A stretch of DNA of 64,000 nucleotides from Larimichthys crocea (Eukaryota > Chordata > Actinopteri > Sciaenidae). The stretch is from positions 21,772,742 through 21,836,741 of the forward strand of contig NC_040017.1 of NCBI RefSeq assembly GCF_000972845.2, written 5' to 3'. Below, piece by piece: positions 39,891 to 53,696 of this stretch; position 1 is the first letter of the stretch; each line of letters opens with the position of its first letter. A model generated the notes under the pieces. That model worked only from the letters and a program-made list of their open reading frames with translations, searched no databases and was not told the origin of the DNA. A program made the position numbers and the translations under genes.

Positions 39891-41687
39891 AAACCAATCA
39901 TATCCCTTCACCTCTCCCTGAAACCCTCTTTATCGTTTACACTACGTTGTAATATGTTGTTCCTCATGCAGACTCACGAAGTCACGAGGAAAGTGTATGT
40001 TCAGCTTTTCCATTTCACAAACACAACAAGGAACACAAGAAACAAGAAACACAACCAGTGTAGCCATGTAGACAGTGGTCGTTTTGTATTGTTTGCCCAG
40101 ATTTTGAGATATTTCTCTAAGATTTCACAATGAATCCATCGTTTTGTGAGTAGTTTTCACTGTAACTACTCAGTACTGAAGAAATAGCACATGTTGTATA
40201 TGTTGACAGTGTATCAATGGATAGAATAGGACGGAGAAATATAAATATATACTCTCGTAATCTGGGTGAACCAACCCTTTACCTATAACTGGGTTACATA
40301 GATGTTTAATGTGGAGATGGGGGCACAGAATCTGGAAAATAATTTTTGATTGTAAATAAAGCATGCTAACATTTTACTCAAAACCACAAATGTCAACCTC
40401 ATGGTGGCACTAAAGGAAAAGTCAGAGGATCGTCAAAGTCTGTAGGATTTATCCACTGGGCACCTGGTATGTAAATCCAAAACTAGATGCTTAATTTATA
40501 TCACATAATCAACGAAAGGTTTGACCAGAAGCAGCAACTTTTGATGACTCTAATCAAAAACAGCATGTTATTTGAACAATTGGTAGGTTAACCTTTGCTC
40601 TACTCACTGATATGTCATATCAGTTTACAAATGATAAAAAAAATAGACTCATAGAGGTTATTTTGATTTCTTTAATCCTGCTTGTATAATTAAGTGCAGT
40701 TCATCACATGTCAGATATGCTATTTTAAGTCTTATACAATACTGTCAAAATAAGAGTTAGTCTGAGTGAAAACGTTGTTGACATAAGATAAATACAGTTT
40801 ATATCCTTAGTGAAAGTCCAGTGCAATGAAAAATAACGTCTTCACGTATTGCTTAACAAAGGAAAAAAAAGAAATACTTTGATGAAATGTAAAATCTCTT
40901 ATTTTGTGCAGAACTGTTCTCTTTCTCTTTTCTCTTCATTGTTTTGTTGTGGACATTATTAATATCTTCAAATTTTAATACATAAACATTTACACTGCTT
41001 CCAAAAAGAATATTGAGAATATTTCTTGATAATTTGGCTCATGAGATATTACTTGCAAATAACTTTAAACTAAAATTGTGGACTTTAGTTTTGTCTTTTG
41101 TCTTCTTCGGGGCATTCAAACATGAAAACCACAAGAATACATATATAAAAATGCTTTGCGTGGATATTAATTAAAGCTATACTTGCCTATAAACAGATAC
41201 TGTGCCAAACTATGGCTGTGTTTTTTGTATTTTGTTACCTTTGTCACATGTAAGTCTGTTTTTTAAATGTTGAATGCTTCTTTTTTGTTAGTTTGATAAT
41301 TACATTTCCCTGTACGCCTCAGTGCTGCCAACACATTTACCAGCAGGGACCCTCTTTCCTTCTTGGATGAAAGCTCATAGTTGAGCCACCCAGAGATGTT
41401 TTTCTAATATTAATTCCTATGTTCCTGGAGTACCTGTGGAGATGTTGACAGAAGTGTTCAAATGACTATTTAAGAAATGACTTCGTTTGCATAGCACCAC
41501 AGGTTGCTGCTATTCCAATCTTTCACTCAGGTGTCCTTATTTTTCATCAGATCTTTTAAACCCTCAGAAAGATTTTCCTGACTACATTTAAATCCCTTCA
41601 ACGGATCTTTAAAACTGTTCATTTACCGTGTTCTGCCTCTCAAAAAATATACAGTCTTTGAAGTATTGCAGTTTGGTATACTTCTAC
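39891..41687. other. Copy C 3' UTR and intergenic DNA to sytl2
   Basis: AATAAA at 40355-40360 is the likely poly(A) signal of copy C. From 40388 to 40500 lies a dispersed-repeat fragment ('tcaacctcatggtggcacta', 'aaaagtcagaggatcgtcaa'). The rest is AT-rich and includes the unresolved 3' UTR of the convergent sytl2 gene. Confidence 0.55.
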
Positions 41688-44600
41688 TTATTTGAAAGCT
41701 GTTTTGGCAGAGTTCAGCATTCTTAATGGGAGTACGTCCTCCACCCATTCATTCGGGGTGGCCTTCATGCGGTCCCAGAGGGCCACCTCATAGGGGGTTG
41801 AATCCATCCAGTCGACTGCTGCTCCATAACTTCTACCTACAGGGACACATACAGACAAATACAAACATTAAAAGATGTCAGTTTTGAGTCTAAACGGATA
41901 CATTTGAAGTAGTATTGCAAAACATTAGCTGGTAATTGTGTCTTTTATATTAAAAGACTTGGATATATCAATTAAATACTTGACTTTTGAACACTTGAGT
42001 GAATTAATGCTATAATGTTATACCATTAAAACCCGATCTTCTTTCCATTTTTACTGTTTTGCATTCTGAAATTACATTTTGCATAGTTTTATTTTCAGAC
42101 TATAAAGCGTTAATATTAGACCAAGACTTTTTGTTCCAGCTTTCGTGTCTTTCTCAGACAAATAGAAGGTGAATGTGCGGTAACTGCATGTGTGGTTCCC
42201 AATTTGAAGCAGGGCGGAAGAGGTGTCATGGTGTGTAGGTGTTTTGCTGGTGACACAGTTGGGAATTTATTTAAAATTCAAGGCCAGCATGGCTACCCTA
42301 GCATTCTGCAGCGACATGCCATCCCATCTGGTTTGCCATTCTTTGTTTTTCAACAGGACGATCACCCAAACCACACATCTAGTCTATGTAAGGGCTATTT
42401 AACCAAGAAGGAGAGTGATGGAGCGCTGGTTCAGACGACCTAAACCCAGCTGAGATAGTTTGGGATAGACTGGGCCGCAAAGTACAAAAAAAGCCAACAA
42501 GTGCTCTGCATATCCAGTACCTGTTCCAGCTCCAAGCCTGAGGCCCCCCAACAGGTTGCTGGCTAGCCTGTCCCGGTCCCAGACGGTGAGCTCCACGCAG
42601 GCTTCTGCTAAATCAACCTCTCTGATGCCGTCGTACACCATTGTGTGGTTAAACGCTGGGTCTACTGTCCTCCGCAGCACACGTGTCTTCTGGCGACTCT
42701 TCCTGCTCGTGTCTGGCAGCACAAAACTTGAGACGAAGGGGAAAAGGAAACATGCTGACTGATGATTGACATTTTGGGAAATATGCATATTTGCTTGCTA
42801 AGAATCAGATGGGGAGATTGATACAACAATCATTTCTCATTTGTTCAATATAAATCTAACATTATAGGCAGTAAGGAGTTAACTTAGCTCAGCATAAAGA
42901 CTGTAAATAAAGGGGAAACACCTTGCTGTTTCCCCTTTGCCCAGCCAGTCCTTGTTAAACTGAGCTAACTGGCTCCTAGATGTAGCTTCATATTTATAAT
43001 GCAGACAGTATTTCCCAAAATGCATGACCTTTTCTTTAATTGTTTCCACATACCACTTAACATATGGGTCAATGGTGGCCCTGATTAGAGGCAGGTTCTT
43101 GCATTCTTTCACCCAAATGTGAATCTCTCCAGCGTTTCGAACCTCCTTCGCTAATCCTTTGAAGAACAAATGACAACATACACTAAATATTTAAAGAACC
43201 TTGTATGTAGAATTGGTGGGATTACAGCAAAAAAACAATAATAAAAAACAGAAGCAGACCTTCACTGTGGATGATCTGTGGCAAGAACCGTATGGCTATT
43301 CTCATCTCTCCTCGGCCGTTTGATGGCGCCAGAGTGGGTGTAGTCTGAAACGTTTGATAGAGTATACCTTACATAAACAGTAGATCCATAATCCACCATG
43401 AAGCTGCACAATTTCTTTGTACCCAGGTTATACAATGACTCCAGTGCATGTGATCCAGCCAGCTCAAATAGACTCAAGCAGGATAGCCACATTGTTAAAT
43501 AACCCGCTGTTGTTTGATGAGAAAACAAATGCTGTGGATAAAGGAGCCTTGTGTGTGTGTGTGTATGTGTGTGTGCGTGTTTCTTAGTACCCTTGCTTTC
43601 AAGGCTAAGTAGTTCATCTGGGTGTGGTCAAAGTCCCACTTGGACAGGTCCATGTCTACCTCGCCCAGGAAACTGTTCCTGCCAAAGGTGTCATGATGCC
43701 AGACGGAGAGAATAAGCGTCTGGGTCCTCAGATACTCCATGCGAACGCGATACTGTAAGGACAGGGAAGAGCGAGCTTCTTTTGTTTGTTCATTCACATG
43801 CATGCCAAGAATTACGTGTTACAGCGTGGGAAAGTGACTGTTTATGTATGTTTAACATGACATGGCATTTTTATATCTGTGGATTCTTACTCTGAGGATC
43901 TCGTTGAAAGTTGGATTTAGCGTCTTCTTTTTTACGGATGTTTTCCTCTTTCCCAGATTCGCTTTGTCAGGAGCCAGGTAGCTTTTGACATACCTTAAAA
44001 AAAACAGAGACTAAAAGGTTTTATCTGTTAAGATACGCGTATATAATACCGTACTGAGGTATCAAAATACCCGATCCACATGCCTAGTAAACTTATGCAG
44101 TCCCATTTGTGATACATTGAGATTTCCTATCCTTAGGTTACACGAGGTCATGTGTGGGCCTTGAGGTCCTTGGCAGTATTAGTTATTTGGCTTTGGTTGA
44201 GAACAGTAGGTGCCAGTCTATCTTAACACTGTGGTGGCCTGGGTCAAAGAGACCTATTGCTGCCTGCTTAGACATAATAGATAGCTTGTTGTTGACATTC
44301 CAATCTGCATAAACAGACATCTGTGTCTCCAGACTAGAATATGTTGACAATAACACCTCCATGGGTAAAGACATTCTCTTTGACTAATTCTAGGTGTGTA
44401 GTATTTGTGGTGTTATCTTGGGGTTTAAAGTCTATCCACCAGGATGAGTTGGGCAGAATGTGAGACCGACTCAGGCACTTCTGATGAACTTTTGAGAATG
44501 TCCCTAATTCTCCTTGATCAAGCGTCAATAAATAATACGGCATAAGACATCAGAGGCTCCTGAACACTTTCTTCCTTCCTGACCTCACCATTGACCTTTG

Positions 44601-47600
44601 ACTTCTCCACAACAATATGGACTATGTGTTTTGCCTTTTTTTAGTCTGTATTGTTTGCAATATAGCTGGTACATGTGGTATATGTTGCATGCGCAACACA
44701 AAAACCTGAAAACTGTCCAGCTGCAATTATGCTTCTTCATGGTAAACCTAAGGTCACTTGAATTCTGTATGTTTGTGCCTGTTTCTTATACTTGTAGCTC
44801 TAGTTTTCAACACTGAATTCTACATTTAAAGTGTAGAAATATTAGAATACGATCCTAAAATGTTTCAGGTGCAGGACTCACGGATCTGAGCGCCCTCTCT
44901 TTGGGTCGACAGCGGCCAAGTCTCGACACTCAGCCACAAAGATGTGAAACTCTCTGAGCTTCTGAATGTAGTTGATGGAGAACTGGATGTTTCCCTGAAC
45001 CTCCACGTTTCCAAAGTCCCCGCTGTACATGGTCATCACGCTTCCACTCAGCTACGAGCAAACAAGCAGCCAAACATCTTTATATTATCAATCAGAACTG
45101 TAATCATTACATTATTTTTATTGGACAATTTGTGTTTTGTGTGTTTTCTGAACATCTAATCTATTCTATCTATCTTTTTTAAGCTTTATTTGATCGAGAC
45201 AGCTGAAGAGTGACAGGAATGTGGGGAGAGAGATGGGGAACGACATGCAGCATAGGGGGGCAGGTCAGATTCCAACCCTGGGTCGCTGCTGAGCCTTTGT
45301 ACTTCCTAAATTTTGACACATGAATGTGTGGAATAAAAAAGACAATATCTGTCCATGTGACTCAAACAATCCTAAATTGGTGGAGCACTCTTATAATGAC
45401 CATCTGGTCCCGACCATGAGGCTTATAGAGATGAAAAGCTATTGTGCTAACCCAAAACATGTCATGCTGTTTGAAACAGTGATACTACTCCTAACAAAAG
45501 AACATATTATGGGTTAATGTCATTCCCTGAGAACGAGTGGTGCAGTTTTAGGAAGCTGTCTCTGTATATGAAGCATGTGTAAGCAATGTCTGATGCTGTG
45601 TGTCAACATACAGAGGACACAGACGCCATGCCAGAGGAGCTGGTGAGGTTAGTCAAAGAGTTGCCCATCATTAGTCTTCCCCGGTCGTAACTGTCCTCGC
45701 AGTTGGAGTCAGTGTCTCTGCCAACATCCTGAAACACAGACAGCAGGCACAGAGGGCTCTGTGGAGGATGCAGAGCGGGCTTTGACGTACTGGACTAAGA
45801 GATGCAGGATTGGTTTTACCTCCTTCTGTAAGAACGAAGGAACTGATTTGCTCATCTTCTTCAGGTGGTCTGGATCCGAAAATAAAGACGAGGAGGGTGA
45901 CGGGATAGACGAAACTAAAGATTGATTGATTGGAAAACAAAACATACATAATCTTACAAGACTGCTTACAAATGGAGCCGTATTGAAAAGGATCGGGCAG
46001 TTTTTACCGTCACTAATGCGTCTCATGTCGGCAGTCGGGTCTTGCCTTCTTTCTTGTCCTGTGAGAAACAATTTAAAAAATGAAAATCATCCCAAAATGA
46101 TCTGTGCTTATGGACAAGACGACCTGGGATATGAGAACATGCTCACGTGGTGATAAGGACGCTGTTATGTCCTCCATGCTCTTAGCCAGATTTTTAGGCC
46201 GTGCTTCTGCTCGCCTCAACGCCTTCCTCACAGGGTTTTGGCACTCATCGTCGTTCTCACCTACAGAGAGAGAAAAACTCAACAAATGGATTTCTGTGCT
46301 GGTTTACAGTACTGACAGTCATCAAGTAAACAACGATATTGAACAGAGGACAGAGTCTTTGTTTTCAGTTCTTCAGAGTAATGAGTTTGTATTCTGAGCC
46401 AGTAAAATGTGATTTAAATAAAAGTGTGAGATTATTTTACTAAAGCGAGTCTGTGGACTACAGAACTTATTTTTATCTTATGTATCTTGACTTTAATTAT
46501 CGCCACATCTAGTAGTTATTTTCATAATCGATTATCTTCCTCACAATAACCCAAAAGATATTTAATTTACTATACTTTTCCCCCTCATAGGTGTGGTCAG
46601 GGGTGTGGTGTTTGTTGAACGCGGCTGGCTATATATTTGTTATTTGTTATACTATTATAAAAAATATATATTACTGACTGAAAATTTAAATTAATTGGTT
46701 TTAATGATTACCTATTGTACAATTTCGGAAAGAAGCAGATTGTGCATACAAGACTCATAATGCAGCAAATCTTTTCTAATTTTTGCTGAAGAGTAATAGA
46801 TTACCAATCTATTAATTGAGTAATCATTGCAGCCTTTCTCATAATACACAAAAATGAGAATGTAAATATATAGGTATTTAGTGTATATTATTAGATATAC
46901 GTTTTTGTGCTTATGTTTGAGTTTGATTTGCTTGCTATGATATAAATTTATTAGTAAAATAAAAAGATTTTTTAACATACAATGCTGCATGTGCATCAAC
47001 TTTTATACATTGTTTATATATTATGTATATAATATTGTGTTTATAGCTCCTCCTTTAAAGGTATTAAATCTACTGTTAAAGAAAGTGGACATGAAGCTGC
47101 TCAAGTTGTAGGCTGGTGTTTTTATCTGTGTGGTGTCAGTAGAGAAGAATGCATCACGCCCAGCCCACAAATTAAACATGGGCAGCTGACCTGCAAGAAC
47201 ACACACTGTTTACAGAGATTTGCTTCTGCCAACACAGATAACACAACACGGACATGATATCAAGGATACCGTTGGATACAACCAACAGTGGTAATAATGA
47301 GTCTGCAAACAGGTCAACTACCAAAACAGACGTTAAAAACAACTTCATTTACAATGTTATAAGAATTATTTATACACTGTATAAAATGTCACAAAACTGA
47401 TTCTTGATTTGATTTCTTTTGTTCTCAGCCTTTACTTACTGCTCTGTAAAAAGTTATTTTTGTTCTATTTTAGTTACATTTTTATTCAAACTTAATATTC
47501 TCTGCTGCCTGGGATGTAACACGTCGCATCTTAATTCAACATAAATGACTAATTACTGATTTTAAACAAGTTAATCTCGATGGAAAATATTTTTCAGTTT

Positions 47601-50600
47601 TTAAATATTATTTGTTGGTTTTCTTCCTTTAAAAATACATTTAAATTTTTGCCATTTGTGTGAAATTTTGTGGGACATTCTTTTAGTTTTATTGGTATTT
47701 TTTATATTTCTATCTATTTACATTGAAAAACATCTCTGAGTACATGAGAAACACTATATAAAATTGATTTATTGTTGTTACTATTATCAAAAATACTAAA
47801 CGCCAACTTACTTTTCATGGTCAAGATGCTAAAAAACCTCAAACACTTTTTTAACCTGTTCTCGGCAGAGGAGGACAAGTAGATATATTCAGATATAAAG
47901 ACAGAATGAGATAAATTAAATAGCTAAAAAATGTAGACTTAATATAGTAATTAATCATTAATAATTACAGCAGGAATATTATGTTGACATGCATTTTTGT
48001 ACTTGTACTGTAAAAAAAAGAAACTGAAGTTAGTGCTCACGGTTTGAACTGTTCCTCGAGATGGACCAGGTGTCTGACGTGCTGCTCATAGATGACTCCT
48101 GACCAGTGTCTGAGCTGCTGTAGTTTGCCCACAGGGGGCGTTGACTCGCCTTGCTGCCCTTCCGACTGTAGCGCTCCTCTGAGCTCACCGGAGTGCTGGC
48201 CCTCACGGGCACAACCAGGTCGAATTCATACCCGGACTTGCCCTCTGACCCCTCGTCCTTAATATCTGGGGCGAGGGAGGTGTGGACGCTGTTGTTATCT
48301 GTCATGCCCAGGTAATGGCGGTAGTCTCTGGGAACACACGCCCGTGCACGTGGAGTCAGAGTCTCAGTTTCCTCTGATGATCTTCTCGGCCCGGCGGCTT
48401 TTTCGGAGTTCTGCCTCTGCTTCCTGCTCTGGGGGTGGACGGGGCTTACGTCCATTTTAAGCTGACTTTGATCTTTTTCATCAGGAACACTGAGAGCGAA
48501 CATGCTAGCAGCACGACGCATTGAATTTCCACGACTGCTCGAATTGCTGAAGCTGTCTTTTCTGTTCTTTGGAGAGCGAGTCTCTTTTCCCGAGCTGCTT
48601 GGTGGTTTCGTGGATTTCTCGTCTCGATTTGAGTCTTTTGAGCTCCTTTTGGACTCTCTCTGCTGCTCAGCTGTTGTATAATTAGACAGACTGTTTTTGC
48701 CGTCATTAATTACTCGTGACACACACTGTCTGTCATGAGGCGACTTTGATCGATTTGGAAGAGTTGGGGATGATGATGATGATGATTTCAGGACAGCTTG
48801 TCTTGTTTTCTCGCGGTAAATCTCAGAGTCACCACACTTTATCTCCTGAGAAGGAAGCTGGGCACTTATTGACTCTTTCTTTTTTGGACTTTTGGGTTTG
48901 TCAAATGAAAAAGATCCCTTCGTATCTGATGTGGCCTCGTCCCAGAACTCACGCAGAGTGTTAAATTGTATTCGGTTCGTGCCCAGGCTAGGGGACGACT
49001 TCTCTATCCTCTGATTCAAAGGGAGAACAGTAAAATTTTGATGATTTCTATCACTGTCTTCCTCATCGCTGTCTGGATAATTTCCAATTGAGCTCAGGTC
49101 AAACTCTGACTTTGTGAATCTTTTATTCATTTTCGCCTGATTTGCACCACGAGCGACTTTGCCTTCCCCGAGAGGTTTAGGTTTTCCGGTGTAAAACATG
49201 GGCTTGTTCCTCTCCTGCTCCCAGAAAGATTTGAGCTGCTTTATCCTCTCGGCAGTACTTTCTTGGTGTGGTAAACCTTTTCTGTTTGAGTGAGGACTGT
49301 TAACTTTATCTTCCTTTCGTTTCGGAGACATGCTCGACTGAATTCCTTTATCCTCGCTGTCCCTCCTCTTTACTTCTTCACTTGAACCTCTACGCATTTG
49401 TGTTTTTGGTGTGATCTGTATATCATTCCCACCTTGCTTGTAGTCCATGTACGGGCTGTTTCTGGACAAATGCAGCTTATCAGCGTCTGGACTGTCCCGT
49501 GTTTGGAGATCTGTATCTAGCTGAGATGCAGGAATAGTCTTGGACAGTTCGTCTAGCAGTAGAGTTTCTTTAGATTGGGAAATACTGTCAGGTTGTGGAT
49601 TGGGTTTAACAAAAGAGATGCTCTCAGACTCTGGACCTCTTCTGTCTGCTACTTGGAGATTGGCTGCTAATTTTAAATCTGTGTTTCTTGGAGATGAAGT
49701 ATTCATCACTAGACTGTATACTTCCTGGTTACCATTTAAATGAATATTGTCTCCAGTATCTTTCTGTGGACCGACTACCAGCTGTTGTTCTCTTTCTTCC
49801 CCATAACTCCCCTTCCCATTGTATATTCCAGGCACAGTGGGCATATCAGACGCTCCGTGGGGTTTGTTCATTTTCTCCTCGTCTTTCTCTGCTGAGAGGT
49901 GAGCAGGTTTTCCTTTGTCGCTGGGCGTGACTGATTTGCCGATAAGTATTTTAGGGCCCACGTTGCTTTTCTCCCAGAATGACTTCAGATGTGAGATTTG
50001 GGTTGGTTGGCTCTCGTCTGTATTATCTTGTGAATCCTGTGACCGCATTCTTTCTCTGCTTTCCTTCTTCACCTCTTCTTGTGTTTCGTTCACTTCCTTG
50101 TTGCCTACTCTGTCTGTTGCTTTTAACTCTTTGGTCTCATTGGCCTGTTTTTGTAAGTGACTTCTCTTCATCTCCTGAGTTTCCTTCTTCCTATCACTTA
50201 CAATATCCCCGGCATCTTTTCTTAATGAATCTTCGCCTCTTGATTTGTTGATGTCAACATGTTTGTCGGAGCTCTTTGTGGACTCTGGGCCGCCTTTTGT
50301 ATTTATCCAATCAAGACTGTCTGTGCTGCGACTGAACCAGTCCAGCACCTTCGTGATGGAGTCCTCATCACCCGTGGGACTGGTGGTCTGAGTGGACAAT
50401 TTAAACACCTGTGTCTGATTTGATTTCTTCTGAGGATCAGACTTATCAATGAAGATGAGATCGTATAATACTGGAGGATCTGGATCTGAAAAGAAACATA
50501 TGAAAAGAGAAGTGAATACTTCCAGTTGTGGTATTAATTAGTCACATTTTATCAAGTCTGTTGGAAGCAAAAGAGGTCGAACGCATTGTCCAAAACCCAA

Positions 50601-53600
50601 TCTCTGAACTTCTTGACTAGCATCAGATGAGATTTAGCTTTTGTTAAAGTTATCTGCATTCATGTGGAGATACCTGTTCATAGAGATGAGCAGAAATGTG
50701 TCTTTCCGGTCATTCCCATGTATCAGTATTTGCCGGTTACACCGGGAGACCAGGAGAAACATTGTTTGTTGTCTGCAGAGGCTAAATCCTCATTGATAGC
50801 CAATGGGTTCTGGGATTGGACAGCTATACGACAGGTTTGCTTTACCTTTCGTGGGTTGCCACCACCAGTCGTTTTCTTCTTAATTGTTTTAATATGCCAA
50901 TTTTTTCAACCTTAGCCAAACATATTTATGTTTTTCAGATATTTCTGCCTTTTTTCAATTGAAAATGTGCACAAGAACAGATGATTGGAAATATAGTTTG
51001 TGTTTCTTTCATAAAACTGCTCCTCATTTCAGTGGTTCACAAGATCTTTATTTATTTATCCTTTTTCTTGTGAAATACCGAACACTTTCACCTCTTCAGA
51101 CCTCTAAAATTCCACAAAATGAAACAGTTTGAGAAACAAAAATCACCCTGTGGTAGAACTATTCACAACTTGTATAACCAGATTCATTTTAAGGTTTCAT
51201 GTGCCAACAAACTCAAACTTTTACCTGCCAGTGAGGCTATTTCTTGTTATTGAACTCACCCTCAGTGCTTTGTGGCAAACTCAGGTCTTCCTGCCTCATC
51301 GCTGTTCCCACACTGCTGTTATTCTCTCTGTCTGAATCCTGAATGCTGCCAGTGTGCAGGATGACAGCCTTCACCTCTCCATGCTCTCTCTGTGTCTCAT
51401 CGTGTCGTTCGTTGCTCCTCTGTGGGATTTCTTTGTCAGAGGATGTATTGCTGCCGGTGTGGGTGGCTGGTCTAACGTTGTGGAGGTTGTGAGTTGCAGA
51501 TGAAGGATGAGAGAGTTTATTCAATTTTTTTGGGTGAGAGTCATTGGACGAATCGTCCACTGATCTGTCTCTTGTTTGTGAAGGTGGGTTTCTTTCTCTC
51601 TCCGCAGCGGTATTAGATGTAACCTGAGATACATCACAGAGTGGCTGCTGGGAGTTTTCCTCTACAGATCTTGACGGCTGAGCAGAGTGAGATACTTGAT
51701 CAGAAACTACACTTTTCTGAGGCGCTTCATCTTGGCTCTTCGGGTAGGACTGGTTAGAGCTTCCACTGGACCCTCGCTGGAGGCTCCTTCTCGGGGCAGG
51801 AACAACCCCCGCTGACCCTACCTGAGTGTCTGAACCCAGGCCATTGCTTTCTGTCTGACTGGAAGTACGTCTGGAGAGAAATGTCCTCTTCTTTGGCACT
51901 GGCCTGAACCCTGCAGACGAGGCCTCAGATGTGAGGGAGCTCCCTGAAGTCTGACTGGCTGCTGCTGCTGCTGGGTGGCTCTTCAGTGGCGATATGAGCT
52001 CTGATGGAAACATGAAGGAAACACTCAGTCCGTATTATATACTGCACATTTATTTTAGTGCATCATGAGGGCAATTTCTATTTCACATCTTGCATATATG
52101 TTTACAAATTCAAACCTGTCTCAGAAGACTCCTTGTCCCGGCCGGTTGACACGTCATTATTATTTTCAGGTGGCTCAACAACAATAAGAGAAGCACGGTT
52201 GAAAGGGTTGTGCCTTGGCTTGAAGGAAAATGACAATATCAGCAATGTGAATGCAACTAGAAACTGAAAACATGTACAGAGACAGGCTGATTTGTTTTGT
52301 AACATACGCGTACCAGTCTTGGAGAGCAGACTGCTGAATTTAGATTCTCTTTTTCTGCATCGCTGAGGACAAAAAAAACAATTGAAATGTTTAGATGGGA
52401 GATGAATATAAAAGAAATACAAGCACTATAAAGCAGTGGTTCACAACCTAAAGGTCCAGACCAGGTCACACTTTGGCTTTGACTGCTATAAGGTTGTTAA
52501 AATGATCTAAGATGAGATTTATTTTGTGAATATTTATTTTATAGATGACATTATTTTTCTCAGGTTTGGTGGATAAATTGGTATGATTTAATTAATGATT
52601 ACTATTTGTATTCTAGTCCTTAATTTAGAAGAGGTACTATATTTTATGATACACCTTGCCTTTAATATCAATAATGTTAATAGTGGCGGAGTGATATGAT
52701 GCATCACATTGTTTTGTCAGTGTTCAGTTGTCCTACAGTTGAAGCGGACGTTAATAGTTTCATGTAACACAGAAGACGATGTAGCTTGAGACTAATTTAA
52801 TTAAGTGGTAGTCAAGCTTAGAACTTGATATTGATATTTCGGGACTAACTAGTCAGGAAAATCTTGATACCCATCCCAACATGTTTGAGAAACCTCAAAG
52901 TACCAAAAAAAGAAACCGGCTGTATCTCAAGAGTTATTTTAACTTTGGGTTTATTAAAGCGCAGGACGGGTTTTGGTCAGAATGTGACAGCATGAAGCCA
53001 AATTAAATCGAAATAAGTGGACAGAAACACCACACCTGACATGTTATTCCTTTGGTGTGTGTGTCCTTTCTAACCACTGCTACAAAGCATCACATGAGGT
53101 TACTCAGATTAAGTTTTAACTTTTGCCTGCCGCAAAACATCTGAGCAGCAAAATCGGTGTGTTTTTTTCTCACGTGTATGTTGTAGTGTGCATGACTGAG
53201 ACTTACTGACCCGTAAAGCAGAGCGCTGATACCAAAGAGGAAGATGTCTACCCAACCTAACCAACCACAATATCAAAAGAAGTCCAAAAGATCTGGTATT
53301 TTACCGGATACAGGATACAGAGGCCAAATCAAATATTGACCCAGGTTGCGAAAGAAGTTAATGTGTCTCAGCTTTGGCACAAAGTTACTTAAATGCAGAT
53401 GTTGTGCACACAAGTGTTCAGCATGTATAATAATAATTATTATAATAAAAAAGAAATCCTGATCCTGTCTGTGGTAAACACTTCCCTGAACAGTCTGCCT
53501 GTTTTCTCTTCATACGTCAGACCACATCCTGTGATGTTGTGAGCAGCTAGCTGCTGCTGAGCCATAAAACTGCCATGTTCCCAGTCAGCACCACCTATGT

Positions 53601-53624
53601 TTACACAGGCTGAGTCACAAGACA

Positions 53625-53696
<72 letters not shown>

